From contig JBHYGK010000034.1 of NCBI GenBank assembly GCA_051859045.1, positions 100,165 to 164,164 on the forward strand: a stretch of DNA of 64,000 bases, in the 5' to 3' direction. A model generated the notes under the pieces. It was not told where the DNA came from. It saw only the letters and a program-made list of their open reading frames with translations, and ran no database searches. Both the position numbers and the translations under genes were made by a program. Shown piece by piece: positions 1 to 10,345 of the stretch (positions within the stretch are counted from its first letter, which is position 1; each line of letters begins with the position of its first letter). This DNA is from JBHYGK01 sp051859045 (GTDB lineage Bacteria > Pseudomonadota > Gammaproteobacteria > Xanthomonadales > Xanthomonadaceae).

Positions 1-308
1 GAGAGGTCCACCAGCACCGTGCCCGGCGCCTGCGCGTCCACGGCCTCGACGAAGGGCGCGGCCTTGCCGTTGGGCAGGGCCAGCACCAGCGCGTCCACGC
101 CCTGCCCCGCCGCGGCCTCGGGGCCGTGCGAGACGTAGCGCAGCTCGCCGGCGTAGGCCGGCTCGTGGGCGTCGAGGCGCTCGCCGGCGCGCTCGCGCGA
201 GCTGACGAAGCCGAGCGCGAACACGGGATGCGCGGCGACGAGGCGGATCAGCTCGGTGCCGACGTGGCCGCGGGCGCCGATCAGGCCGAGGGTCAGGCGA
301 CGGGTCAT
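1..308 (-). CDS. argC: N-acetyl-gamma-glutamyl-phosphate reductase, partial (C-terminus beyond left edge)
   Basis: Third step of acetylated arginine synthesis: NADPH-dependent reduction of N-acetylglutamyl phosphate to the semialdehyde in the cytosol. Only about the first 102 residues lie in the window. They begin MTRRLTLGLIGARGHVG, with the ArgC nucleotide-binding loop GARGHVG at residues 11-17, followed by an SSRER segment and a PNGKA segment typical of the family. The ATG lies 4 nt past the argB stop, so the gene is the last visible member of the minus-strand arginine operon. The active-site Cys and the C-terminal half are off the edge and cannot be checked. Confidence 0.93.
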   Translation of the reverse strand, partial: MTRRLTLGLIGARGHVGTELIRLVAAHPVFALGFVSSRERAGERLDAHEPAYAGELRYVSHGPEAAAGQGVDALVLALPNGKAAPFVEAVDAQAPGTVLVDL

Positions 309-312
309 GCGC

Positions 313-1612
<1,300 letters not shown>

Positions 1613-1620
<8 letters not shown>

Positions 1621-1789
1621 GGCGGAGGCCCAGGCCGAGGCCGAGGGCGGCACGGGCGTCCTGGCCGGCGCGATGGCCGGCCGGAAGCGCCCTCCCCGGC
1701 TCCGTCGAGGAGCCGCCCGACGCGATCGTGGCCGCGGGCGCGAGGGAAGGAGCGGCGAAGGCCGCGCGAGGGGCGTGGTCGAGGGTCAT
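1613..1789 (-). CDS. Possible 58-residue coupled ORF between argE' and argB
   Basis: This frame begins MTLDHAPRAAF. Its ATG overlaps the argE' stop as ATGA, and its stop falls just inside the argB start, so it exactly bridges the 165-bp gap. The peptide is low-complexity (Ala/Gly/Pro-rich), with no signal, membrane segment or family motif that I recognise. It may simply keep ribosomes moving from argE' to argB, or be chance in GC-rich DNA. A small hairpin (GGCTCC...GGAGCC) lies inside it. Treat it as tentative. Confidence 0.22.
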
Positions 1790-2874
1790 GCGCTGAGCAA
1801 CCGGGTGACGTGGCGGGCGTAGGCGTCGAGCTGGTCGAGGGCGACCCACTCGTCGGCGGTGTGGGCCTGGGCGATGTCGCCCGGCCCGAAGACGAAGGCG
1901 GTCAGGCCGCCCTCGGAGAACAGCGAGGCCTCGGTCCAGAAGTCCACCGCGTTGCCGATCGGCAGGCCCAGGCCCTCGGCCAGGTCGCGCGCGGCCAGGC
2001 GCCGGCGCTCGGCCTCGTCGAGGCTGCCGCCGGCGGGCAGCGGCGGGCCGCGGAAGAGCTCCTCGTAGCTGGCCAGCACGCCCTCGGGCGCGAAGCCGCG
2101 GAAGGTGGCGTGCAGGTCGTCGAGCGCCATCGAGGGCAGCGGCCGGAAGCCGAAGCGCACCTCGGCCGAGGGCGCGATCATGTTGGCCTTGATGCCGCCC
2201 TCGACCCGGCCGATGTTGAAGCGCAGGCCGGTGAGCCCGCCGAAGCGCGCGTGCGCCTGGGCTTCGACGAAGTCCAGCGCCCGGCCGCCCCAGCGCACCG
2301 TCTGGTGCAGCGCGCTGGCCTGCATGGCGTGGGCGCCCGAGGCATGCCCGGCCTTGCCGCTGAAGCGCATCTGCACCGAGCTGATGCCGCGATGCGCCAG
2401 CACCGCCTCGCCCATCGTGGGCTCGGCGACGATGGCCTCGGTGAAGCCGTGGTCGGAGGCCAGGAACGCCGCCAGGCAGCGCGCGTCGTTGGCCTCCTCG
2501 TCGGTGGTGAACAGGAAGGCCGCATCGCCGGTGGTGACCTCGGCCGCGGCCACCAGGGCCGCCGCGGCGCCCTTGATGTCGCAGGCGCCGAGGCCGATCG
2601 CGCGGTCGGCGGTCACGCGCAGCACGTGGGGATCGGCGCTCCACGCCTCCGAGGACGGCACGGTGTCGAGGTGCACGTTGAACACCCGGGTGGGCGCGCC
2701 GCGCACGGCCAGCATCGACACCGCGCCGGCGCCGTGGTCGGTGACGGTGATGCGGAAGCCAGGCAGCGCCGCGCGCAGGTGGTCGAAGATGCCGCCGGTG
2801 CCGATGTCGCGCGGCGGGTTGCGGGTGTCGTAGGAGACCAGCGCGGCGAGGTGGTGGAGGACGCGATCGAGCAT
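1786..2874 (-). CDS. argE': N-acetyl-L-citrulline deacetylase (M20 family)
   Basis: A 362-residue zinc-dependent M20 peptidase-family amidohydrolase. The metal and catalytic positions are visible: HLDTVP (His68, Asp70), the ACDIKG segment (Asp99) and TTDEEAND (Glu126/127). In xanthomonads this enzyme releases citrulline from N-acetylcitrulline. That assignment over ordinary acetylornithine deacetylase rests on the neighbouring acetylornithine carbamoyltransferase gene and on family size, not on a residue I can prove diagnostic. It starts 16 nt after the argG stop and is clearly cotranscribed. Function as an M20 deacylase is secure and substrate is inferred. Confidence 0.88.
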   Translation of the reverse strand: MLDRVLHHLAALVSYDTRNPPRDIGTGGIFDHLRAALPGFRITVTDHGAGAVSMLAVRGAPTRVFNVHLDTVPSSEAWSADPHVLRVTADRAIGLGACDIKGAAAALVAAAEVTTGDAAFLFTTDEEANDARCLAAFLASDHGFTEAIVAEPTMGEAVLAHRGISSVQMRFSGKAGHASGAHAMQASALHQTVRWGGRALDFVEAQAHARFGGLTGLRFNIGRVEGGIKANMIAPSAEVRFGFRPLPSMALDDLHATFRGFAPEGVLASYEELFRGPPLPAGGSLDEAERRRLAARDLAEGLGLPIGNAVDFWTEASLFSEGGLTAFVFGPGDIAQAHTADEWVALDQLDAYARHVTRLLSA

Positions 2875-2890
2875 GTGGGACTCCCGCGGC

Positions 2891-4093
2891 TCAGCCGCGC
2901 AGGTTGACCTCGGCCCAGAGCGTCGAGCTCATGCCGTACAGGCGGATGAAGCCCTCGGCCTCGGCCACGCCCCAGTCGGCGGACTGGGCGTAGGTGGCGC
3001 CCTTGGCGTTGAGCAGGTGCGGCGAGCGCACGGCCACCGCGTCCACGCGGCCGCCGTCGGTGCGCAGCACCACCTCGCCGTTGACCTTGCCCTGCGAGCT
3101 GGCCAGGAAGGCCTCGAGGTCGGCCTTCAGCGGGTCGTGGAAGAAGCCCTCGTAGACCAGCTCCACCCACTTGCGCGCCACCTCGGGCTTGAAGCGGTTC
3201 TGCTGCTTGGTCAGCACCGCCTCCTCGAGCGCGCGGTGGCCGGCGAGCAGCGCGGCCAGGCCGGGGGCCTCGAAGATGATCCGGCCCTTCAGGCCGATGG
3301 TGGTGTCGCCGGTGTACATGCCGCGGCCCACGCCATAGGCGGCGAACAGCGCGTTGAGCTTGGCCAGCAGCGCCGCGCCGGGCAGCCGCACGCCGTCGAG
3401 CGACACCGCCTCGCCGGCCTCGAAGCCCAGCGTCACCTGCAGCGGGGCGGCGGGCCACTGCTCGCGCGGCGCGCACCAGCCGCGCGCACCCTCGCCCGGG
3501 GCCTCCCAGCGGTCGATCTCGCCGCCGGACATGGTCAGGCCCAGCAGGTTCTCGTTGATGGTGTAGGCCTTCTGCTTGGCGCGCACCTCGAAGCCGCGCT
3601 CCTCCAGGTAGGCCTGCTCGTAGGCGCGGGTCTGGGTGTGCTCCTTCTGGATCTCGCGGATCGGCGCGACGATCACGTAGTCGCCCTGCGACTTCACCGC
3701 CAGGTCGAAGCGCACCTGGTCGTTGCCCATGCCGGTGCAGCCATGCGCGATGTGCTTCGTGCCCAGCTCGGCGCAGCGCTCGAGCGCCGCGTCGACGATC
3801 AGGTAGCGGTCCGACACCAGCAGCGGGTACTGGCCCTGGTAGCCCTCGCCCGCCATCACGAAGGGCTTCACGAAGCCATCCCAGATCGCGGGGCCGCCGT
3901 CGACGGTGACGTGGCTGGCGCAGCCGAGTTCGTGCGCGCGGGCCTCGATGTAGGCGCGCTCCTCGGCGTCCACGCCGCCGGTGTCGGCGAACACGGTGTG
4001 CACGGCGTAGCCGCGCTCCTTGAGCCAGGGGATGCAGAAGCTGGTGTCGAGGCCGCCGGAGAAGGCGAGGACGATGTCGGTCGGGGTGCTCAT
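2891..4093 (-). CDS. argG: Argininosuccinate synthase
   Basis: Joins citrulline and aspartate with ATP to give argininosuccinate. The ATP pyrophosphatase loop SGGLDTS is at residues 12-18. Downstream AHGCTGMGNDQVRFD and a C-terminal region ending near TLWAEVNLRG fit the family; 400 residues is the usual length. It is the second gene of the minus-strand cluster, 87 nt after argF'. The start ATG gives MSTPTDIVLAFSGG, which places the P-loop at the normal position. No argH is in the window; it may lie beyond the left edge. Confidence 0.96.
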   Translation of the reverse strand: MSTPTDIVLAFSGGLDTSFCIPWLKERGYAVHTVFADTGGVDAEERAYIEARAHELGCASHVTVDGGPAIWDGFVKPFVMAGEGYQGQYPLLVSDRYLIVDAALERCAELGTKHIAHGCTGMGNDQVRFDLAVKSQGDYVIVAPIREIQKEHTQTRAYEQAYLEERGFEVRAKQKAYTINENLLGLTMSGGEIDRWEAPGEGARGWCAPREQWPAAPLQVTLGFEAGEAVSLDGVRLPGAALLAKLNALFAAYGVGRGMYTGDTTIGLKGRIIFEAPGLAALLAGHRALEEAVLTKQQNRFKPEVARKWVELVYEGFFHDPLKADLEAFLASSQGKVNGEVVLRTDGGRVDAVAVRSPHLLNAKGATYAQSADWGVAEAEGFIRLYGMSSTLWAEVNLRG

Positions 4094-4180
4094 GGTCGGG
4101 ATCCGGGAAAGGGTGGAAGGCTGTGGGACGCGGATGGCGCGGCGATGACGGGGTGGCGATGCAGGGCGCGCGGCGCGGGC

Positions 4181-5188
4181 TCAGCGGCCGCGCATCAGCG
4201 CGGCCATCACGGCCTTCTGGACGTGCAGGCGGTTCTCGGCCTCCTCGATCGCGATGCAGGCCGGCGAATCCATCACGCCGTCGGTGGCCTTGACGTTGCG
4301 GCGCAGCGGCAGGCAGTGCGAGAACACGCCGTGGTCGGTGAGCGCCATCTTGGCTTCGTCGACCATGAAGTGGCGGTGCGCCTCGCGGATGGGCTTCTCC
4401 TGGTCCCAGCGGCCGAAGTACGGGATCGCGCCCCAGCTCTTGGCGTAGACCACGTGCGCGCCGGCGTAGGCCTCGGACGGGTCGTGGCTGATGCGCAGCG
4501 AGCCGCCGCTCTCGGCCACGTTGCCCTCTGCCCAGCCCATGTAGCGCTCGTCGAGCACGTACTCCGGCGTCGGGCACAGCAGGGTCACGTCCATGCCGAG
4601 GCGGGTGGCGATGGTCAGCGCCGAGTTCGCCACCGCGGTGTTGAGCGGCTTGGGGTGGTAGGTCCAGGTCAGCACGTACTTCTTGCCGCGCAGGTCGCTG
4701 GTGCCGAAGTGCTCCTGCAGGGCGAGCGCGTGGGCCAGTTCCTGGCAGGGATGGGTGATGGTCTCGAGGTTGATCACCGGCACCGTGGCGTACTTGGCGA
4801 AGCCCGCCAGCACGCGGTCCTGGCGGTCGATCGTCCAGTCCTGGAACTTCGGGAAGGCGCGCACGCCGATCAGGTCGACGTAGCGGCTGAGCACCTTGGC
4901 CACCTCGGCGATGTGCTCCTCGGCCTCGCCGTCCATCACGGTGCCCAGCTCGAACTCGATCGGCCAGGCGTCCTTGCCCGGCGCCAGGACGACGGCATGG
5001 CCACCGAGCTGCCGGGCGCCGATCTCGAAGCTGGTGCGGGTGCGCAGCGAGGGGTTGAAGAACACCAGCGCGATGGACTTGCCGGCCAGGGCGTCACCGA
5101 AGCGCTCGCGCTTGAAGCGGGCGGCGTCGGCGAGCACGGCGTCGAGCTCGGCGCGGCTCCAGTCCTGGGTGTTGAGGAAGTGCTTCAT
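4181..5188 (-). CDS. argF': N-acetylornithine carbamoyltransferase
   Basis: A 335-residue transcarbamylase predicted to carbamoylate N-acetylornithine to N-acetylcitrulline, the variant used by xanthomonads and Bacteroidetes. Carbamoyl-phosphate loop SLRTRT is at residues 47-52, HPCQ near the middle and HCLPLRR near the C-terminus. The start MKHFLNTQDW matches the family N-terminus; longer upstream frames run through the terminator and are rejected. A weak AGGA lies about 10 nt upstream. As first gene of the arg cluster it carries the only sizeable leader, which holds a terminator hairpin and a short ORF. Preference for acetylornithine over ornithine is inferred from the partner deacetylase gene. 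Confidence 0.93.
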   Translation of the reverse strand: MKHFLNTQDWSRAELDAVLADAARFKRERFGDALAGKSIALVFFNPSLRTRTSFEIGARQLGGHAVVLAPGKDAWPIEFELGTVMDGEAEEHIAEVAKVLSRYVDLIGVRAFPKFQDWTIDRQDRVLAGFAKYATVPVINLETITHPCQELAHALALQEHFGTSDLRGKKYVLTWTYHPKPLNTAVANSALTIATRLGMDVTLLCPTPEYVLDERYMGWAEGNVAESGGSLRISHDPSEAYAGAHVVYAKSWGAIPYFGRWDQEKPIREAHRHFMVDEAKMALTDHGVFSHCLPLRRNVKATDGVMDSPACIAIEEAENRLHVQKAVMAALMRGR

Positions 5189-5236
5189 CGGGCGGGGTCC
5201 TGGTGTGAAGGCGGGAAAGGGGGGTGGCGGGGGCCG

Positions 5237-5271
5237 GAAAAACAAAAAGCCCAGCACGGTGGCTGGGCTTC
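5237..5271 (-). terminator. Intrinsic terminator in the argF' leader (possible attenuator)
   Basis: Read on the minus strand: a 9-bp perfect stem AAGCCCAGC / GCTGGGCTT (5262-5270 with 5247-5255), a 6-nt loop and a T-rich tract TTTGTTTTT. It lies about 50 nt before the argF' start and 27 nt after the stop of a small ORF. The left arm overlaps CGAAGCC (5266-5272), which can instead pair with GGCTTCG (5306-5312) in the small ORF. That makes an antiterminator possible. It could alternatively just end transcription of the gene upstream. Confidence 0.8.
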
Positions 5272-5297
5272 GGGCAGACACGGACGCGCGCGACGTC

Positions 5298-5405
5298 CTA
5301 CCTGGCGAAGCCTGGCAGGCACGGTCGGCGAGCACGCGAGGTCATCCCCGCCGCCATGTAGGCGGAGGTCAGGACGTCGGCGTCGGGGCGGGTCTGGATG
5401 AGCAT
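5298..5405 (-). CDS. Candidate arginine leader peptide (35 aa)
   Basis: A small ORF starting MLIQTRPDAD and ending RARRPCLPGFAR, directly upstream of the argF' terminator. Arg is at 6, 24, 26, 27 and 35, so four of the last twelve residues are Arg (codons CGT, CGC, CGA, AGG). The cluster sits about 12 nt before GGCTTCG, the segment able to sequester the terminator's left arm. Shorter starts at Met17 and Met21 keep the Arg cluster. No good Shine-Dalgarno sequence is visible, and Arg codons are common in this DNA, so the call is a hypothesis. Confidence 0.4.
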   Translation of the reverse strand: MLIQTRPDADVLTSAYMAAGMTSRARRPCLPGFAR

Positions 5406-5464
5406 GAGGGCGCGAGGATGCCAGCGCGGGGCCGGGGCCGCAAGCCCGCAGGGGCCGCCGCGAC

Positions 5465-6304
5465 TCAACGCGCCTCGTCGGCGGGCGACACCGCCACGCG
5501 GATGCGCAGCCGGGCGCCGGGGTCGTGGCGCATGCGCGAGACGTAGATGTCGCCGCGGTAGCGGTACTCCACGTCGTAGGCGACGACCTTGGTCTCGACC
5601 CGGTCCACGTCGACCCAGATGCAGCCGTCGGCGTCGGGGGCGTCGGCCTCGGCGGGGTCGGCGCCGGGATCGGCCGCCTCGACGTCGGCCCCGACGTCGG
5701 CGAAGCCCTCGGCGGGCGCGTCCGCCGCCGGGGCGGCCGGCGCGGGCGCGGGGGCGACGGGCTCGAGCGGCTCGACGGGCGCCGGCTCCTCGCGCACGAC
5801 GACCGCGTCGCGGCCGAGCAGGCCATCCACGAGGCTGCCGAACAGGCTGGCGATGCGCCCCTCGCGCGGCGGGGCGACGGGCTCGACGGGCTCAACGGCG
5901 CGCGCCGGGGCGGCCACCGGGGCCGGCGGCGGCGCGGCCGGCGCGTCGCCCGGGCACTGCCGCTCGCGCTCCCGCCAGGCCACGTCCTCGGCCACGGGGT
6001 CGACGCGCAGCACCTGCGCGTAGGAGTAGCTGACGTTCTCCACCCGGCTGACCCAGGCCGGCGAGCCGGGCTCGTCGAGGCCTTCGGCGGCGCCCTTGGC
6101 CACGTCCTCCTCGATCACGTCCCCATGGATCACGTCCGGCGCGACGCCGGCCGGGTCCGCGGCCGCAGCCTCGGCCCCGGCGGCCTGGGCGGGGACGACA
6201 GGCGCGGCGGCACGGGCCACCCCGCCCGTCGCGGGGGCGAGCAGCAGCCCCAGCAGCACGGCCAGGCGGAGGGGAACGGCGGGGGCGTCGGTCGGCAGGC
6301 GCAT
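5465..6304 (-). CDS. Secreted protein resembling glycine-zipper/UmoD-type surface antigens, zipper region degenerate
   Basis: A 279-residue protein with a signal peptide (about residues 1-33, RLAVLLGLLLAPATGGVARAA). A SYSYAQVLRVDPV segment and a C-terminal module with YDVEYRYRGDIYV and DPGARLRIRV resemble glycine-zipper 2TM / UmoD-like proteins. The expected Gly-rich zipper between them is replaced by Pro/Ala/Glu-rich linker and a weak LFGSLVDGLLG segment. The start is the Met just before the signal peptide. It is transcribed away from cysS; its stop is 276 bp before argF'. Function is unknown, probably envelope-associated. Family assignment is by eye. Confidence 0.7.
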   Translation of the reverse strand: MRLPTDAPAVPLRLAVLLGLLLAPATGGVARAAAPVVPAQAAGAEAAAADPAGVAPDVIHGDVIEEDVAKGAAEGLDEPGSPAWVSRVENVSYSYAQVLRVDPVAEDVAWRERERQCPGDAPAAPPPAPVAAPARAVEPVEPVAPPREGRIASLFGSLVDGLLGRDAVVVREEPAPVEPLEPVAPAPAPAAPAADAPAEGFADVGADVEAADPGADPAEADAPDADGCIWVDVDRVETKVVAYDVEYRYRGDIYVSRMRHDPGARLRIRVAVSPADEAR

Positions 6305-6427
6305 GGGATCTCGTGTCGGGGGCCACGGGAGCGGCGGGCGGGGCGCGGAGGGCGCCGGACCGGGAGGGGCCGGAAGCGAGCCCGCGGATTGGACCACCGG
6401 GCGACTGAACCCGGCCTTTAAAATCCC

Positions 6428-6455
6428 GTTAAGCGCGGGGGTGGATTGCTACACT
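6428..6455 (+). promoter_or_regulatory. Possible sigma-70 promoter for cysS
   Basis: The sequence TTGCTACACT gives a TACACT -10 (6450-6455) with a weak GTTAAG -35 (6428-6433) at 16-bp spacing, about 28 bp before the cysS ATG. A very similar GCTACACT stands before the FHA-GGDEF gene. The -35 is poor, so this rests mainly on the -10. Confidence 0.4.
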
Positions 6456-6482
6456 GCGGGGCCACGTCACACAAGCCCCGCC

Positions 6483-7855
<1,373 letters not shown>

Positions 7856-7859
<4 letters not shown>

Positions 7860-8305
7860 GCGTCGACGCCGCCGCCTTCCCGCTCGAGCCCAGCGCCGCC
7901 GAGGCCCAGGCCGCCATCGCCGAGGAGTTCGCGTTCTTCGGCGACTGGAGCGAGCGCTACCAGTACCTGATCGACCTCGGCCGCAAGCTGCCCGCGATGG
8001 ACGAGGCGCTGAAGACCGAGGAGCACCGCCTGCTCGGCTGCCAGTCGAAGGTGTGGATCGTGCCGCAGGGCCACGCCGGCGCGCTCGGCTTCCAGGCCGC
8101 GTCCGACTCCTCGATCGTGCAGGGCCTGGTGTTCCTGGCGCTGCGCGTCTACGCCGGGCGCCCGGCCGCCGAGATCCTGGCCACGCCGCCGGACTTCATC
8201 CAGGCCATCGGGCTGGCGAAGCACCTCTCGCCCACCCGCAGCAACGGCCTCACCGCCCTGCTCGCCTTCATCCAGGACACCGCCCGCGCCCAGCGCGCGG
8301 ACTGA
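7856..8305 (+). CDS. sufE: Cysteine desulfuration protein SufE
   Basis: A 149-residue sulfur acceptor that takes persulfide sulfur from a SufS-type desulfurase for Fe-S assembly. The reactive cysteine sits in the family motif LLGCQSKVWI; the SDSSIVQGLV and LSPTRSNGL segments also match SufE. It starts in an ATGA overlap with cysS. The rest of the suf operon is not in the window, so this is an unlinked sufE, common in this group. Confidence 0.93.
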
Positions 8306-8361
8306 CCCGCACCGCCGCCCGCGACCGGGCCCGGCCCGGCCGCCTCCTCGAGGCCCCGCCG

Positions 8362-10200
8362 ATGCTCCATGCCCTGTCGCAGCACGCCCTGTCGCAGCAC
8401 GCCCCGTCGCAGCACGCCCGGTCGCCCCGCACCGCCCCGCTCGCCCGCGCGCTCGCGCTGGCGCTGGCGATCGCCGCCGCCGGCACCGCCACCGCCCAGC
8501 AGGTCGCGCCGCTGGGCACCACGCCGGTGCGCGTCGACGTCGCCCCGCCGCTGGCGCAGATGCCCGCCAGCGCCCAGGTCGTGGCCCCGCTGGTGGCGCG
8601 CTTCAACGCCGACGAGGCCAGCCTCGAACACGTCTGGGACATCCGCGGCGGCGCCCGCCGCCACGCCGCGCTGCAGGGCCTGTACGCCGACTGGCAGCGG
8701 CGCCTGGCCGAGCTGCCCACCGAGGGCCTGGGCCTCGAGGACCGCATCGACCACCGCCTGTTCGGCGAGGCCCTGGCCTGGCGGCTGCAGCAGCTCGACT
8801 TCGAGCGCCAGCGCGACGAGGCCTCGTTCGCGCTGGTGCCCGGCCTGCGCGACCTGGTGGCGCTGGCCGAGGCGCGCCGCGCGCTGGCCTATCCCGACCC
8901 CCGCGCCAGCGCGGAGGCGCTGGTGGGCGCGCACGAGGCGCTGGCCGCGTTCACCGCGCGCATCGAGGCCGACGCGCTCGACGGCACCTCGCCCATCGTG
9001 GCCTACCGCGCCGCGCGGCTGGTGGGCGCCACCCGCGACGCGCTGCGCGAGTGGCACGGCCAGTACGCCGGCTACGACCCCGACTTCTCGTGGTGGACGC
9101 GCCAGCCCTGGGAGGCGCTGGACCCGCAGCTCGAGCGCACGCAGGCGCTGCTGCGCGAGCGCCTGGCCGGCGCCGCGGATCCCGAGCGCATCATCGGCGA
9201 CCCGATCGGCCGCGACGCCATCGTGGCCGGCCTGCGGCACGAGATGATCGCCGACTCGCCGGAGCAGCTGATGGCGCTGGCCGAGCGCGAGCTGGCCTGG
9301 TGCCGCGAGGAGATGGAGCGCGCCGCGCGCGAGATGGGCCTGCCGGGCTGGCGCGAGGCGCTGGAGGCCGTGAAGCAGCGGCATCCGCCGCCGGGCGGCC
9401 AGCCGCGGCTGGTGGTGGAGCTGGCCGACGAGGCCATCGACTACCTGGTCGACAACGATCTGGTGACGGTCCCGGAGATCGCGCGCCGCGACTGGCGCAT
9501 GACCATGCTCACGCCGGAGTACCAGCTGCAGGCGCCGTTCTTCCTGGGCGGCGAGGACGTGTGGGTGGCCTTCCCCACCGACACGATGCCGCACGAGAAG
9601 AAGCTGATGGCGCTGCGCGGCAACAACCGCCACTTCTCGCGCGCCGTGGTGCACCACGAGCTGATCCCGGGCCACCACCTGCAGCACTTCTACACCGGTC
9701 GCTACCAGACCCACCGCGGGCTCTACGACACCCCGTTCTGGACCGAGGGCTGGGCGCTGTACTGGGAGCTCGCGCTGTACGAGCGCGGCTTCGCGGCCAC
9801 GCCCGAGGACCGCATCGGCATGCTGTTCTGGCGCAGCCACCGCGCGGCGCGGATCCTGTTCTCGCTGGGCTTCCACATGGGCGAGATGACGCCCGAGGAG
9901 GCGGTGGCGCTGCTGGTGGAGCGCGTCGGCCACGAGCCCGAGAACGCCCGCGCCGAGGTGCGGCGCAGCTTCGCGGGCGACTACGGCCCGCTCTACCAGG
10001 CCGGCTACCTGCTGGGCGGCCTGCAGATCCAGCAGCTGGCGCGCGAGCTGGTCGGCGAGGGCGAGGGCCGGATGAGCCCGCGCGCCTTCCACGACGCCAT
10101 CCTGACGGGCGGCCCGATGCCGATCGCGATGGTGCGCGCGCGCCTGACCGGCGAGCTGCCGGAGGGCGAGGCCGCGCACTGGCGGTTCACCGCGCGCTGA
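8362..10200 (+). CDS. Exported DUF885 family peptidase-like protein
   Basis: A 612-residue protein with a cleavable signal peptide (hydrophobic stretch about residues 25-46, ending TATAQQ). A metallopeptidase-like motif HHELIPGHHLQHF lies near residue 435, followed by TEGWALYWE, both hallmarks of the DUF885 family of presumed zinc peptidases. Ahead of the signal-peptide core is a tandem SQHA repeat encoded by three near-identical 15-bp units (CTGTCGCAGCACGCC type). The start could lie after these repeats. Substrate is unknown. It is probably periplasmic or membrane-anchored, and converges on the dksA-like gene across a terminator array. Confidence 0.88.
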   Translation: MLHALSQHALSQHAPSQHARSPRTAPLARALALALAIAAAGTATAQQVAPLGTTPVRVDVAPPLAQMPASAQVVAPLVARFNADEASLEHVWDIRGGARRHAALQGLYADWQRRLAELPTEGLGLEDRIDHRLFGEALAWRLQQLDFERQRDEASFALVPGLRDLVALAEARRALAYPDPRASAEALVGAHEALAAFTARIEADALDGTSPIVAYRAARLVGATRDALREWHGQYAGYDPDFSWWTRQPWEALDPQLERTQALLRERLAGAADPERIIGDPIGRDAIVAGLRHEMIADSPEQLMALAERELAWCREEMERAAREMGLPGWREALEAVKQRHPPPGGQPRLVVELADEAIDYLVDNDLVTVPEIARRDWRMTMLTPEYQLQAPFFLGGEDVWVAFPTDTMPHEKKLMALRGNNRHFSRAVVHHELIPGHHLQHFYTGRYQTHRGLYDTPFWTEGWALYWELALYERGFAATPEDRIGMLFWRSHRAARILFSLGFHMGEMTPEEAVALLVERVGHEPENARAEVRRSFAGDYGPLYQAGYLLGGLQIQQLARELVGEGEGRMSPRAFHDAILTGGPMPIAMVRARLTGELPEGEAAHWRFTAR

Positions 10201-10213
10201 GGCGCGGCGACAG

Positions 10214-10321
10214 CCCCAAAAGCGACGCCCCGCCGAGGCGGGGCACGCTCCCCAAAAGCGAAGCCCCGCCGAGGCGGGGCGCGCTCCCCAAAAGCGAAGC
10301 CCCGCCAAGGCGGGGCTTCGT
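10214..10321. repeat. Three tandem 36-bp terminator-like repeats
   Basis: Three copies begin with CCCCAAAAGCG at 10214, 10250 and 10286, exactly 36 bp apart. Each carries an inverted repeat of the form GCCCCGCC-GAGG/AAGG-CGGGGC. Read on the minus strand each unit is a GC stem followed by TTCGCTTTTGGGG, so they look like triplicated terminators for the dksA-like gene. They also separate it from the converging DUF885 gene. The copies differ at few positions, which suggests recent duplication. Confidence 0.85.
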
Positions 10322-10345
10322 CGTTCCAGCGCGCAGCGGGCGGGC

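Noticed and set aside
10214..10321. 36-bp periodic repeats as a CRISPR array
   Set aside because: The whole unit repeats with no unique spacers, each unit is a terminator hairpin, and no cas genes are present.
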